NCBI GenBank assembly: GCA_014526335.1
Contig: JACTAT010000013.1
Coordinates: 1,151,987-1,215,986, forward strand
Direction: 5' to 3'
DNA from: Chrysaora quinquecirrha
Taxonomy: Eukaryota; Cnidaria; Scyphozoa; Semaeostomeae; Pelagiidae
Length of the DNA: 64,000 nt
Part shown: one piece after another, positions 50,001 through 57,881 of the stretch
How positions within the stretch are numbered: the stretch's first letter is position 1
How the letters are laid out: every line of letters starts with the position of its first letter
Position numbers and translations under genes: made by a program
Notes under the pieces: model-generated
What the model saw: the letters and a program-made list of their open reading frames with translations, nothing else
Database searches by the model: none
What the model was told of the DNA's origin: nothing

Positions 50001-53000
50001 AATTGTTATAATTACGTAGACTGCAATTCTAACCAATGACCTTCTTGAGAAAAGCAAGTTGACAACTCCACTGCACTAAACAGTGCAATGAAGTAGCCAG
50101 CCCAACTCGAGGTCCTTCCAGCTACAGGTCTCCTCCACAGCCAAGGTGTTTCTTTGTGTTTCGACTTAAAGCCTTCATTAGAACATAGAACATATAGTGA
50201 ACTGGACATATGCTGACACATGATATATAGTAATCATAAGTGGGCTACCAAAATTGTTATAATTGCCTTGGCTGGGATTCGAACCAGTGACCTTTTTGAA
50301 AAAAAGCCAGTCGACTACTCCACTGCACTAAATGAAGTAGCCTAATGCCAGCCTAGTTCGAGGTCCTTCCAGCCACCAGTCTCTTTCACAGACAAGGTGT
50401 CTCTTTTTGCGTTTCGGCTCAAAGCCTTAATCAGAACTTAATACATGGAGTGAACTGCATATAAGCTCATATACAGTTCACTTTAAGTACTAAGGATAAT
50501 AGTTCAAATGAAGATTACTTATATACAGAGATAGATATATATATATATGAGAAACATACGGGAAATGTTTGCCCCTTTGTCAGTTCGGAATTCTTCATCA
50601 TCAAGTGTTTCTTCAACCGCCATGAAATTGAAATCATCATCATTTTCATCCATCGATTCATCCACCTCATCTAAGAAAACAAAAAAACAAATTTTACTAC
50701 AAAAAGTTAAAGCTTTAGATATTGCAGTTGGGAAGTATAATATAACTCAGAGCTGCTTAATAAGCAAGTGGTGATGCAAGCATGCAACATAAGATAAACT
50801 TTACGTGCAACACACTGCAAACATCTATGCAACGTTTCCTGCTGCATACAACACAACATCTATGCAACTATTCATGGTTTACTTTGATTCAATTGATAGG
50901 TAGCAATGCAACATAAGATGCAACATGACGTACAACACCTTGCCAAAATCTATTCATCATCACATGCTAATATTCTTTATTCCAAATTTAGTTGCCTTAA
51001 TTTGTTAAATATATCATTTTAACTAAGCTATAGTTGTATTGAGCATACCATTGTTGACAAGTTTGCTTAACCAATTTTTCCATTCCAAATCATCAGGGTC
51101 CAATTCCTCTGTTGTATGACTGTCATACAAAGCAGGGTCATAATCTGGAGGCTCAAACGAGGCTGTAATTCAGAGAGAGGATAAAGTTAAATCATGAAGT
51201 TTGTCAGTGTAAGCTTTTAAATTCCATGGATAGATATTTCTGTTAATAGCCGACAATTGTGTGCTTACCTTCCAAAGTCTCCAACGAGAGTTCTCTCATT
51301 GAGACTTTTGAACGTGTTCGTCTAGCAATGATTTCTTCTTCGTTCTCACTAATAGCCTACAACAAAGTAAGATGAATCTTAAACCTGAAAGTCCTTCATT
51401 GCAATAAAAATCTTTATAGGACTTACTTAAAGCCCGTTTTGTATTAAACTGTAAACATGAATACACAGATAGATACATATATATGTGAACACATAAAATA
51501 CGACGAAAAACTGTATGCTAATAGAGGCATGTCATGCTTCGCAATTCTGGCCAAAACATGAACTTAAAAAAGAGAGGTGGGAAAATCGAACATAGTTAAG
51601 TAACGTTTAGCCCCAACAATTTCCCTTAAGGGCTTTTGTGGATATCTTGCGTAAAAGGGGCTTAGCTTAACAAATACGTATAAAAATGACGGTATAAGGA
51701 ACTCTTTAGCATCAGGCCGTACATATTTTTATATTATCAGCATTATGAATGGCAGTGATATGGTGCCACTGATAGGATTCAAACCAGTCTGGAATGCTTT
51801 TGATCAGTCTACCAAGCTGTATACGATGGCTACCGAAAGTGTCGGAACGCTTGTGCCGAAATTCTCTTTCACTACCTGCTATTGCTTCATCCTCCCTCCT
51901 CCGCCTCAAACAATGTTGTTTAACACTAAAATTTCCAGCCAATTCTTATCTTGCACGATTACTAAGGGAATCATCAATAGTCTGAACATTGTTTGAAGGG
52001 GGAGGGGGATTAAGCTCGTGAATATGCGAGATTTACCGAAAATGTCAGTGTTTCATACGAAAAATCTTGGGCGTTCCAAATACATTTGGCAGCCATTGTA
52101 GCTGTCGAAAAACTCCTCTATTCACCAAGTCAAAGGCACTCTTCCCATTAAAAGGAAGAAATCCATACCTGTGTTTGGTATTGAAGACAAAATCTGCATC
52201 AATAAATTGGTGATATACCTTGACTTTGGTTTCAGATACAGGCGCACCAGGCCTTCTAAAAACAGTTCCATCCTCGTGTATGACAAATGACTTTCCATCA
52301 GTAGAAGCATCTGAAAGATTGAAGTAATATTCAGAAGACTCAATGAATATGAACTACTCAAAATATAAATAACTAAGACCGACACATCATTTAATTTTTC
52401 ATCGACCAAGAAATGCATTCTTATCATGCTGTCATAATATATCATTCTGTCAAACCCAGAGTCCAGAAAAGTGCTCAGCCTTCCTCCAGACAAAAAAGCC
52501 TTACTGCAAACCTTCCTCATTTATGTAAGGTTGGTACCTGGCCTAAGGTACCGAAACCCATGCAGATAGGCTCATATCGCATGAGCACAAATTCGTATTC
52601 GGCCTATATGAATAATTTCACGAGCCGCCCAATTCTCAAATGCCAGACGCGTTTCGCTCTTATTGAAGCTCATCAGTGACATGTGTGAGAATCGAAGAGG
52701 GGTTTATTGCGTGAGAACCACAAGTGCTAATTACACGAACCACCGGAGCTTCCTCATTTAACAATAACAAACAGGCGTGTTGTGGGCATTGGCATTGAGA
52801 GTCTATTGTTCTAATTGCCTTCTGGTCAATGGCTTTGGGACTTGGTCTTTGGTAACTTGTTCCTGGCTGTGACCAATGCATCACTAGAATAAGACAACAG
52901 TCGTTCTCTGTGATACTTTGTGAAGATAGTGTTTCTTTAAGGTCTAATCCAGCTAACTCGTTGTGTCAAAGGCTCAAGAAGTTCATGCTGCGAGCACTGG

Positions 53001-56000
53001 CCAAATTGTTCTGCACCATCCTTACAACTTCGCACGTAGAGTCTTATTCGCCCTGGACATGAGGCTGACTGTGATTAACATACAAATACCTGTGTGCAAC
53101 AAAAGGAAAAATAAAATCATACCACTTTCTATCTCTGCTTTAATCTGATCTAAATTTTCGATTTCAATTTGCTTTGGTTCTGTAGCATCAAGTATCTGAG
53201 GAGATGGTTGATCACTAAAAATGATAGACTGAAGGTCATCTTTAGCTCGCAAGCAACTATTGAATAAGTAGCTATTTGATTTCTTCGATAACATATAATG
53301 TTTCTCTTCCAATAAACGCCTCGTTTTTCTTTGCGAAAATGAAAAAAACGATTCCCACTTATAAACACCTTCTGTAATAAATGATCGGTGTTTAAATAAC
53401 AGAAAGTGCAAGGGATAGGGTGCACCAAGTACGAGGTTTCTTGATTGACTCGCATGACTGAAAAATGACGAACTTTGGGCAAAAGGGGGTCTTCTAATAA
53501 TCCTCCTTTCCAAAGTCCAAATTTTCGTCGGTCTCTCTTTCCTTCATTTAACCATTTAACGACGAAGGTTCATTCGTATATTCTTTGATACAAAAGAACC
53601 AAATATTCGTGCTGACTATCTCCCCACACGGAACATCTCTTTAGTGTTGCCAAAAAATCATCCCTCTACGCAAAAATTAATGAGGTCTACCTTAGGAGGA
53701 ATTACCTATATGGTATCCCCACTGGTATCATAAAATTTACAGCTCAAGCTTACCTGTAGGTTGTCGAAACACTTTCATCATCACTTGGTACGACCTTAAA
53801 TGTGCAAAAAATAAGAAATGACACAAGAGCCTTGCTTGTTTATTTCTATTGGCAAAGGATGGTAAGAAATAAACAGGAAAGGACGATCTAAGGGTTGTTA
53901 GATGAATTGAACTGGCTGTTTGTTCGTTGTTTAAGTTACTCATCAGGCTACTTAAAGCAAAATTTCGTTACTTTCATACTTTCAAAGAAAAGCTGTTATT
54001 TTACCGGTCAGTTTACAGCAATAACTCTTCGATCCTTGAAGTAAAGCTTGCATCAAAGATAATAAGTAATCTAATCGGAGACTAACTGAATAATAAAAAA
54101 TAATAATGATAAGTTTCAACAATCACATTGAATCTTACCAAACTCTCGTTTTCAGGCTTATATTCTTCATCTTCGGAATCATCAAAAAAATCAGATAAGA
54201 CAAACTACAAGAGAATGAAACGCCAATCACAGAAGCTGTTTATGTTTAGCACTCCAGGAGGTATATCATCTGTTATGAGGTAATCTTTCGAACAAATCCA
54301 ACAATATTTCTATTTTCAAGTGGCACATCAAAATAGATGGGATTCAACCCTGGACTGCATGAGCTATAGAGCTAAATGAAAATGCGGAGTAATTCTTCAA
54401 GTCAAAGACCAAAAGGCTTGATGTTGACATTTTTATGTTTCAGCTAAATTGAGCCTTCATCTGCACCAAACATATTTATATATATATATTTGTCGTGAAG
54501 GGCAAACACTAGGTTAGATTTTTCCGCAAATAGCAAACTACGTTGGATGGGATTTGAACCTGGACTGCATGACCAGAGAGTCAAACAATAATTCCATTGA
54601 GCTAAAGAGCTCAATGAAATTGCTGGGCAACTCTTAAAGTCATACAGCCCAAGGCTCTCCTCTCGTTTGACATTAAGGTGTTTCAGCTATGTTGAGCCTT
54701 CTTCAGTACCATGCATATTTATATATATTTATCATGAAACGTTTTAGAATATATATAGATATATTCCTACTTCAGATGCAGCATTTTTTTCAGACTTCTT
54801 CTGCTTCCATCTTGATCGTGTCATCCTTGGTTCCTGAAGAAAGAAAAAAATTTCTTACTGCGTTTAACAAGCAGCAGCAAACTTTACATCAGCAAGTTCA
54901 TAATTACGATTACTTTACCTATTATTGCATAAAGAATAGATATCTTGGTAATGAATGAATAAATTTCTGCAGTGCAGGACAAAGTTTGCAATGTAAAACG
55001 TCTGTGTCATCAGAACAGTGCTGTATGGGAGCGAGTCGTGGGCCAGATATATCAGGTAGAAGACTCAACAGCTTTCACCTGAGATTCCTCTGCCATATCT
55101 TGGGCATATAATGGCAAGACAAAATGCCCAACACAGAGGTCCTGTCCAGTGCTGACCTTCCAAGGATATACACTTTCCTCAGACAACAGACAACTGGCTG
55201 ATCAGTCACTATCAATAGAAGGAAGTAAAATATTCAATGAAATTCCACTTAACATTAGACAGTCAACATCACTGGGAATTTTTAAGAGAAAAGTGTATCA
55301 GCATTACCTTGACGTCCCAGATTTAAATATTTAATCTTTACTTTAAACAAAATTGCTACTAGGATTTTCAGAAACTCAAAGGACACTTTTTAACCATTAC
55401 ATTATATCTTTATTAATGCAGTTAGTTGGAAGACCCTGGGGAAGATTATTTGCTAGGCTAACCAGTTTTATCCTCTGTAAATAAAGTTTATCTATCTATC
55501 CATCTAACTGGTCTCTAGTAAGAGAAGCACTGGCCATCCACAGCCACGATACAAAGATGTCTGCCAGAGAGACATGACAGAACTCGGCACAGACATTGAG
55601 TCCTGGTAGGCTTCATGAATAAATTCAGATCAACGTAAAACCTTATGATCAACTCACAACATCATCCTGGTCAGCTGGAGCTTCTTCAGTTGTCACTGCA
55701 GTGTCCATGGCAGCCTTTTTTGCAAATTCCAAAAGTTTCTTATCAGAAAAGAGATGCTAAAAGAAAAAATAAACATGTTTTCCAACCAATATATGTAACT
55801 GCATAAGCAAATAAAGTAGTTTTGTAATCGTTATAAAACATTATTATTCAGTGTTTGAAAATACGGCTGTTTGGACCAGCAACAGCGCATTTGACTGGTT
55901 GTTCAATGGTCTCTACAAGCCATATTGACCGGCGTTAATATAAGCATGTGATATAACCATGTAATTTCTTATTGATAAAGTGAGTGAGATGAAATACTGA

Positions 56001-57023
56001 AAAATTATGTTTCTTGAGTAAACATTCTCCAAAAAAGTTCGAAAATATTCTATATCATTTTCTAACACCATATAATAAAGCCTTTATTGAACGATAGCTT
56101 GATTAATGCAGAAAATATTGGAACCTCTGCGTTTTGTACAGACTGAATGAGTGAGGTCCGTACGTCATGCTTTGGTTCGACGTGATTGACCTTGCAATTG
56201 TTCAATAACCGCATAGTATAATCAGTTTATAAGGCATTTCAAATGACGAGAGCTACAGCTGATGTAGTATGTTATATCTAGGGGTATCTATCTTTTTACC
56301 CAAGATAGCTGAGACATTTTACTCCAGTTTGTAGTGACTGCAAATCAAATATATGAACATGCATACTCACATGCAATATACTCTTGACATTCTTTGTTGT
56401 AAGATTAGCTTTTGCTGCATTCTTTTCAATGCTCTCTTCAAGCTCTGCTGCCCCAGGTAAAGTAGATGCATCCAGCTCAGCAACATCATCTTCTGATGGT
56501 CTGTTAAAACAATGATAACATTTTGTTAGAAAACATACAAGACTTGAAAAGCTACTAGCATAGTCTGCAAAACAAAGCCCAAAGGGAATAGAGTAGCCCA
56601 CCATATACACTTATTTTTATATAAGCAACTGGGCTTAACATTTCAGCCCTCACAGAATGACTGGTAGGTAGCCTCCTACCCCCACTAAAGAAATCACAAG
56701 ATCAGAATTTCAAAAAAAAACACCTAGATATAGCTTAATTCACTCTTGGCTTATTACCTCGAACTTTGTTTCGTGCCATCATCTTCAGTTTTCTTATTTT
56801 CTTTCGCAACTCTTCGTTTCCTTTTCACCTTTTTCGATACTCGTTCCTTCTCCTGTCCGCCATGTTGTTTTGGCCTAACAGCATCACCACTTGCATTACC
56901 ATCAGGAGATTCCAAGTTAATGTCTGTTTCACGCTTTCTTTTCCTTCTTTTTTGCTTCTGATGTTCTTTTCTTTTCTCGACTGTCAATTTTTCAGATTCA
57001 TCCATGACATCTACTTCATTCAT
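37257..57023 (-). CDS. GON4L (gon-4-like) chromatin/transcription regulator, 27 exons
   Basis: I assembled 27 exons on the minus strand: 57023-56758, 56500-56371, 55756-55658, 54833-54771, 54204-54139, 53794-53754, 53214-53123, 52310-52219, 51356-51269, 51162-51049, 50670-50560, 49878-49838, 49627-49602, 49361-49280, 48468-48287, 48005-47530, 46359-46154, 45570-44143, 44016-43966, 43118-43032, 42223-42125, 41479-41426, 41108-41025, 40425-40334, 39941-39003, 38037-37935, 37316-37257. All introns are GT-AG, every junction keeps phase, and the total is 5172 nt (1723 codons plus stop). Collinear matches to vertebrate GON4L run from NLTTKNVKSILH at the N-terminus to the C-terminal SANT domain. GON4L is a nuclear protein that binds chromatin-associated partners (YY1 and SIN3A/HDAC1 in mammals) and acts in transcription and cell-cycle control. 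Exon 18 carries two compensating frame changes (see its entry), so the copy as written would terminate inside that exon unless they are errors. Confidence 0.93.
38238..38393. mobile_element. inverted dimer of family-B SINE heads
   Basis: The left arm GATTTTTCCACCAGTTGCAT and the right arm, reverse-complemented, GATTTTTCAAGAAGTGGCAT head two oppositely oriented copies of the family-B tRNA-like head. They meet at GAGAGCCA...TGGCTCTC, giving arms of about 68 bp that could form a long hairpin in the intron between GON4L exons 25 and 26. The right copy keeps the B box GGTTCGAATCCC. Confidence 0.75.
39003..39941 (-). CDS. GON4L exon 25: acidic linker exon
   Basis: 939 nt. It opens RGEDFEIIEYRPEAGGFDYV then DEFEEVKLAVDE, matching the 'DFEE..W.EE.EYEFDGFEEV.LPD' element that follows the PAH-like repeats in GON4L. 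The remainder is low-complexity, rich in Ser, Asp and Glu, and ends in an acidic run (CDDEEESGDDVSDESDPDDG) before LIFKWSR. It is predicted to be disordered, linking the PAH region to the SANT domain. An in-frame TGA lies immediately after the donor, so the splice is required. Confidence 0.88.
40334..44016 (-). CDS. GON4L exons 19-24: paired PAH-like repeats
   Basis: Six exons: 44016-43966 (LQEKASKFADLYFEKVK), 43118-43032 (LYCDFLHVVNDAGSPGNSKV), 42223-42125 (VYQKLASLFKDYPDLVEMFV...FLEPAEA), 41479-41426 (FRTWLEFYRARTFLLNCE), 41108-41025 (ANFVKTKYYHQLLRKIVKIH) and 40425-40334 (IVESFSPLFRGNQKLISEFT..FPDLPPP). Together they follow GON4L's two paired-amphipathic-helix-like units, (F...v...l...p..Y..Fl.i..) then (vy..l..Lf.d.pdL...F..FL). 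All boundaries fall in phase 0 except the final phase-2 donor, so exons are modular. The PAH fold is the type used by SIN3 corepressors. Confidence 0.92.
40700..40945 (-). mobile_element. tRNA-derived SINE, family F
   Basis: On the minus strand a tRNA-like head starts near 40942 with TCTCTGTGGCGCTGTGTTTT, GGACTCACAACGC and the B box GGGTTCGAGCCA. The body passes AGCAGAGATAACAACCTTGG to TGGGTACCTGCTGGGTAG. It lies in the intron between GON4L exons 23 and 24. Only one copy is seen here, so the family status is inferred. Confidence 0.55.
41228..41340. mobile_element. fragment of the TGTTTGA/CATTGCTTG MITE family
   Basis: GAAACATTGTTTGTCAAACA and ACAATGTTTGACAATTTGCC are internal words of the elements at 23454-24815. 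Ends are not preserved. It abuts the acceptor side of GON4L exon 23 (exon starts 41108, intron to 41425). Confidence 0.6.
41892..42049 (-). mobile_element. tRNA-derived SINE, family A
   Basis: A minus-strand copy in the GON4L intron between exons 21 and 22. The B box reads GGTTCGAGCCC, the stem CCACGGTAGCGTCAGAGCC, and the body GATTAGTTAACCTACTACTG. The tail is CACCTTCACCTTCAT-like. It matches the copy at 46614 over its whole length. Confidence 0.87.
44143..45570 (-). CDS. GON4L exon 18: Met/Gln repeat exon with two frame changes
   Basis: 1428 nt between acceptor tctttcgcag and donor GTGAAAG, a multiple of three, so both ends are phase 0. The frame starts IPVTIVSATNGIEIRSLLPG and STMQTFQQNTTTQAMQS, but at 45430-45440 the coding sense jumps to another frame that runs 214 codons with MQ-x-x-x-MQ repeats. 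At 44770-44826 it jumps back to the starting frame, which continues through an acidic region to PKFNWEVK at the donor. The first jump coincides with an imperfect 5-bp tandem duplication (CAGGC/CAGCC) not present in the parallel repeat unit. Read literally, translation would stop at a TAA near 45250, losing the PAH and SANT domains. Possible causes are assembly error, a loss-of-function allele or unrecognised mini-introns. Confidence 0.8.
45738..45912. mobile_element. possible MITE in GON4L intron 17
   Basis: GTGGCGTAGCGAGACATC at the left and, reverse-complemented, GAGTCGTAGCCAAAGGATGG at the right are weak inverted repeats around an interior with CAAGGGCGTGGTTTC and a G-run. The ends resemble those at 30698-30895. 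The target duplication is not clear. Confidence 0.35.
46154..46359 (-). CDS. GON4L exon 17
   Basis: 206 nt, acceptor ttctttcaag, donor GTAATT. It contains YETRLPNWLEKIQRRVKLIE, matching the (EHRLPFWLK.SLPSIQEE) segment that follows the internal SANT-like domain in vertebrate GON4L. It continues into ANRSNLRPLAVKDCPTTQ before the repeat exon. Confidence 0.9.
46614..46785 (+). mobile_element. tRNA-derived SINE, family A (best preserved)
   Basis: The head GCTGTGGCGTCGTGGTGTAA reads on into TCCAGCTGATTCGGGG as the A-box region, then GGGTTCGAGCC as the B box and GGCCACGGTAGCGTCACAGCC, whose end pairs with the start. The body is GATTAGTTAACCTACTACTG. The tail is CACCATTTCACCATCACC. It is antisense in the GON4L intron between exons 16 and 17. 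Confidence 0.88.
47530..48005 (-). CDS. GON4L exon 16: internal SANT-like domain
   Basis: 476 nt, the second largest conserved exon. It includes FITEPYFATFPEILP-like residues (here RIFTEPYFATFPEILP), then FFRSEDSLLALGMSQFGNDF, YMLPVKIAKQLRTRAKNLC and NVLPVL. Vertebrate GON4L has the collinear (F...EDNLLALGL.HF....LISKYLL..KT..QL..RIKNL...LPVL). This is the SANT/Myb-like module thought to contact chromatin partners. A basic REREKKPRKP patch precedes it. Confidence 0.95.
48026..48695 (-). mobile_element. two copies of a LINE-tail-like repeat (family G)
   Basis: 48026-48180 and 48545-48690 share the layout CAATTCAATTCAATTT tail, AACACACA or AGAATACAA, then TGTGTTTTACGCGACCC (or GTATTCTACGCGTCTCG) and GGCTTGGGCTGCTAAA (or AGCTCGAGCCGCAAAC). 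Read on the minus strand they end in (TTGAA)n, as many CR1/L2-type LINE 3' ends do. They flank GON4L exon 15 on both sides. Confidence 0.6.
48287..50670 (-). CDS. GON4L exons 11-15
   Basis: 50670-50560 (DDDFNFMAVEET...FRTDKGA, matching [20 protein letters not shown]), 49878-49838 (HKELQDLFNEVLND), the 26-nt micro-exon 49627-49602 (FDEFMQDET), 49361-49280 (LPQLPLITLSQRLTITAQLQ) and 48468-48287 (HAQLLTQTYML...KEYMKELVNF). Together they reproduce the GON4L run '..EL.EELFE.FQDEM' through 'QR..L..Q.QQHVQLLTQ' to the 'FLKELG' helix. Phases match throughout. Exon 14's 3' end and donor are duplicated in tandem (49251-49308). Confidence 0.93.
48825..49015 (-). mobile_element. tRNA-derived SINE, family E
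   Basis: On the minus strand the head GTTGTGGCCAAGTGGCCAAG, GGGGTCTGGCTGACGATCG, B box AGGTTCAAATC and CGTAGGGACC has tRNA layout, with a long-variable-arm feel. The body runs to CACCAAGCTGCC near 48830. It lies in GON4L intron 14. One copy in the window. Confidence 0.6.
49251..49308 (-). repeat. 29-bp tandem duplication containing a splice donor
   Basis: Two copies of TGCACAATTACAACAGGTAA, each continuing (G/C)GAGTC, lie back to back. The upstream copy (transcript sense) is the end of GON4L exon 14 with donor GTAAGG at 49279-49278. The downstream copy provides a second donor GTAACG at 49250-49249. Using the second would add 29 nt and shift the frame. Confidence 0.88.
49985..50480 (-). mobile_element. 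tandem pair of tRNA-derived SINEs, family C
   Basis: 49985-50222 and 50228-50480 are the same element. On the minus strand the head TTAGTGCAGTGGAGTAGTCG is followed by the B box GGTTCGAATCCC (second copy; decayed to GGTTAGAATTGC in the first) and AGGCAATTATAACAATTTTG. The 5' part of each has GGACCTCGAACTAGGCTGG-like sequence. Both sit in the GON4L intron between exons 11 and 12. Confidence 0.75.
51049..54833 (-). CDS. GON4L exons 4-10
   Basis: 54833-54771 (EPRMTRSRWKQKKSEKNAAS), 54204-54139 (FVLSDFFDDSEDEEYKPENE), 53794-53754 (VVPSDDESVSTTYR), 53214-53123, 52310-52219 (DGKSFVIHEDGTVFRRPG), 51356-51269 (IIARRTRSKVSMRELSLETL) and 51162-51049 (PPDYDPALYDSHTTEELDPD, then EWKNWLSKLVNN). These parallel GON4L's (FEPKMTRSKLKE), (DEEYQPDDEE), (LIAFRTRSKMPL..V.L..LE) and (APDITPDMYDPNTADDEDW.MWL) blocks in order. 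Most of the segment is acidic and probably disordered. All phases are consistent. Confidence 0.92.
51700..51850 (-). mobile_element. tRNA-like SINE head, family D
   Basis: On the minus strand TCGGTAGCCATCGTATACAG, CTTGGTAGACTGATC, B box TGGTTTGAATCC and TATCAGTGGCACC follow tRNA order. It lies in GON4L intron 8. A single copy; the body beyond it is not defined. Confidence 0.5.
52938..53000 (+). mobile_element. family-A SINE fragment
   Basis: GGTCTAATCCAGCTAACTCG, TGTGTCAAAGGCTCAAGAAG and GCTGCGAGCACTGGCC parallel the A-box-to-B-box part of the family-A head but lack its closing stem and body. A truncated copy in the GON4L intron between exons 7 and 8. Confidence 0.45.
54313..54740 (-). mobile_element. 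tandem pair of family-B SINEs
   Basis: 54313-54500 and 54513-54740 both contain the minus-strand B-box region (GGTTCAAATCCC in the second, GGTTGAATCCC in the first), ATGCAGTCCAGG, a body with CTAAAATGCGGAGTAA-like or TGAGCTAAAGAGCTCAATGA words and an ending AAATATGCATGG/TATATATAAAT. They lie between GON4L exons 4 and 5; the second copy ends about 30 nt from the donor of exon 4. Confidence 0.7.
55000..55620 (+). mobile_element. LINE fragment interrupted by a second LINE 3' end
   Basis: The outer fragment reads RRLNSFHLRFLCHILGI, NTEVLSSADLPRIYTFLR and, after the interruption, KRSTGHPQPRYKDVCQRDM then TELGTDIESW. This is a decayed C-terminal part of a non-LTR retrotransposon polyprotein of the type with (RLN.FHLRCLR.IL.I) and (R.VGRP..RYKDVCKRDM). 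Between, 55198-55505 is the 3' end of another LINE: SIEGSKIFNEIPLNIRQSTS, FKRKVYQHYL, a stop, and a (TATC)n tail. AACTGG flanks it on both sides (55192-55197 and 55506-55511). Confidence 0.75.
55658..57023 (-). CDS. GON4L exons 1-3: N-terminal region
   Basis: Exon 1 (57023-56758) starts MNEVDVMDESEKLTVEKRKE and is strongly basic (KRRKRKR, KKVKRKRR, probable nuclear localisation signals). Exon 2 (56500-56371) contains ELEESIEKNAAKANLTTKNV then KSILH, the most conserved N-terminal block of GON4L (LEENAKRNNLTA.NVRNILH). Exon 3 (55756-55658) is HLFSDKKLLEFAKKAAMDTA. The start at 57023 is the first in-frame ATG; the codon two positions upstream is TTG. A short upstream frame lies at 57034-57075. 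Confidence 0.9.
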
Positions 57024-57033
57024 TATCAAATTT

Positions 57034-57075
57034 TTAAGCTGGTTCTTTTGCTTTTCCCTTCCCCGCCATGGCCAT
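57034..57075 (-). promoter_or_regulatory. upstream ORF in GON4L 5' leader
   Basis: ATGGCCATGGCG starts a 13-codon frame (MAMAGKGKAKEPA, TAA) that ends 10 nt before the GON4L ATG and is in another frame. Both ATGs have a G at +4, and the second also sits after GCC. If included in the transcript it could lower initiation at the main ATG. Alternatively transcription starts downstream of it. Confidence 0.45.
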
Positions 57076-57497
57076 TCCGATTCCGATTCTTTCCAAACTT
57101 TGTTGTTGCTGCTGTTTTAAGATAAACGACTTCATGTAACACATTGTCTAAGAACCAAATTCATGACGTCAAAAAAATCTATTTTTAGAATTTTGAAATT
57201 TGCTCTTCAAAATAACGCGTAAACTTGCAGAATCAGGAAAATCAGTCAAATATATCAAACATTGGTTGAGTTATGGTCATCCGACGAAATAACATTTCAA
57301 AAGGAAACACAGTGTATTTTTATTTTGCGCCAGCGGTTCGGTTATAAAATTGCTTTCATATTGCTTTCATGCCAAACTGACAATTTCAAAACGAGATTTC
57401 ACACTTTGACGTCATAAACAATTATTTCGCTCTTTGAAACTATTTAAAACTTGTAGAAGTAGTTAAAACTTGCTTATAGTTTATTTTCTTAGAAAAA
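57076..57497. promoter_or_regulatory. shared divergent promoter region
   Basis: About 420 bp separates the GON4L 5' leader (minus) from the next plus-strand ATG at 57498. No TATA box in a convincing position was found for either direction. The sequence is AT-rich with two TGACGTCA-like words (CATGACGTCA at 57162, TTGACGTCAT at 57407), which resemble CRE sites. Bidirectional use is inferred from the head-to-head arrangement. Confidence 0.5.
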
Positions 57498-57881
57498 ATG
57501 AGCGATTGTTTGTTTTATTCGTATGTAGCAAGGCAAACATCTAAGAATGCGAATGACGTTCAATCTGAAATAGCAAATGAGATAAAAATTGACGAAACTT
57601 TAGAATCAAAAGAAGAAGTGGAATCTATTGAGGAACAAACAATGAACCAAGAAAGTAGTGTAAAGACGCGATTCATCAGAGTAAAACCACGAGAAAATGG
57701 GTGTGGGGAATCAGGAAGCCCCCCAAAATTCAATTTTCTTGACGCAAAGCAACAGATGCCAGCTGAAAGTGAAATTAAAGATAATTTGAAACCAGAAAGA
57801 AATAAAAACCTAACTACGCTAACAGGACTAACATGGAATGAAGAAGAGTCGTTTAAAAGTTTACCAGACGTTTGTGAATAG
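57498..57881 (+). CDS. small acidic protein of unknown function, 127 aa
   Basis: A complete frame from ATG to TAG in a favourable AAAAAATGA start context, divergent from GON4L. The protein starts MSDCLFYSYVARQTSKNAND and is rich in Glu, Lys and Ser (IDETLESKEEVESIEEQ). It has a proline/glycine patch (PRENGCGESGSPPKFNFLDA) and ends in TGLTWNEEESFKSLPDVCE. No signal peptide, no membrane segment. I do not recognise the family. TTTTCTTAG just before the ATG looks like a splice acceptor, so a 5' untranslated exon may exist. Amino-acid use is not repeat-driven, which supports a real gene. Confidence 0.65.
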   Translation: MSDCLFYSYVARQTSKNANDVQSEIANEIKIDETLESKEEVESIEEQTMNQESSVKTRFIRVKPRENGCGESGSPPKFNFLDAKQQMPAESEIKDNLKPERNKNLTTLTGLTWNEEESFKSLPDVCE

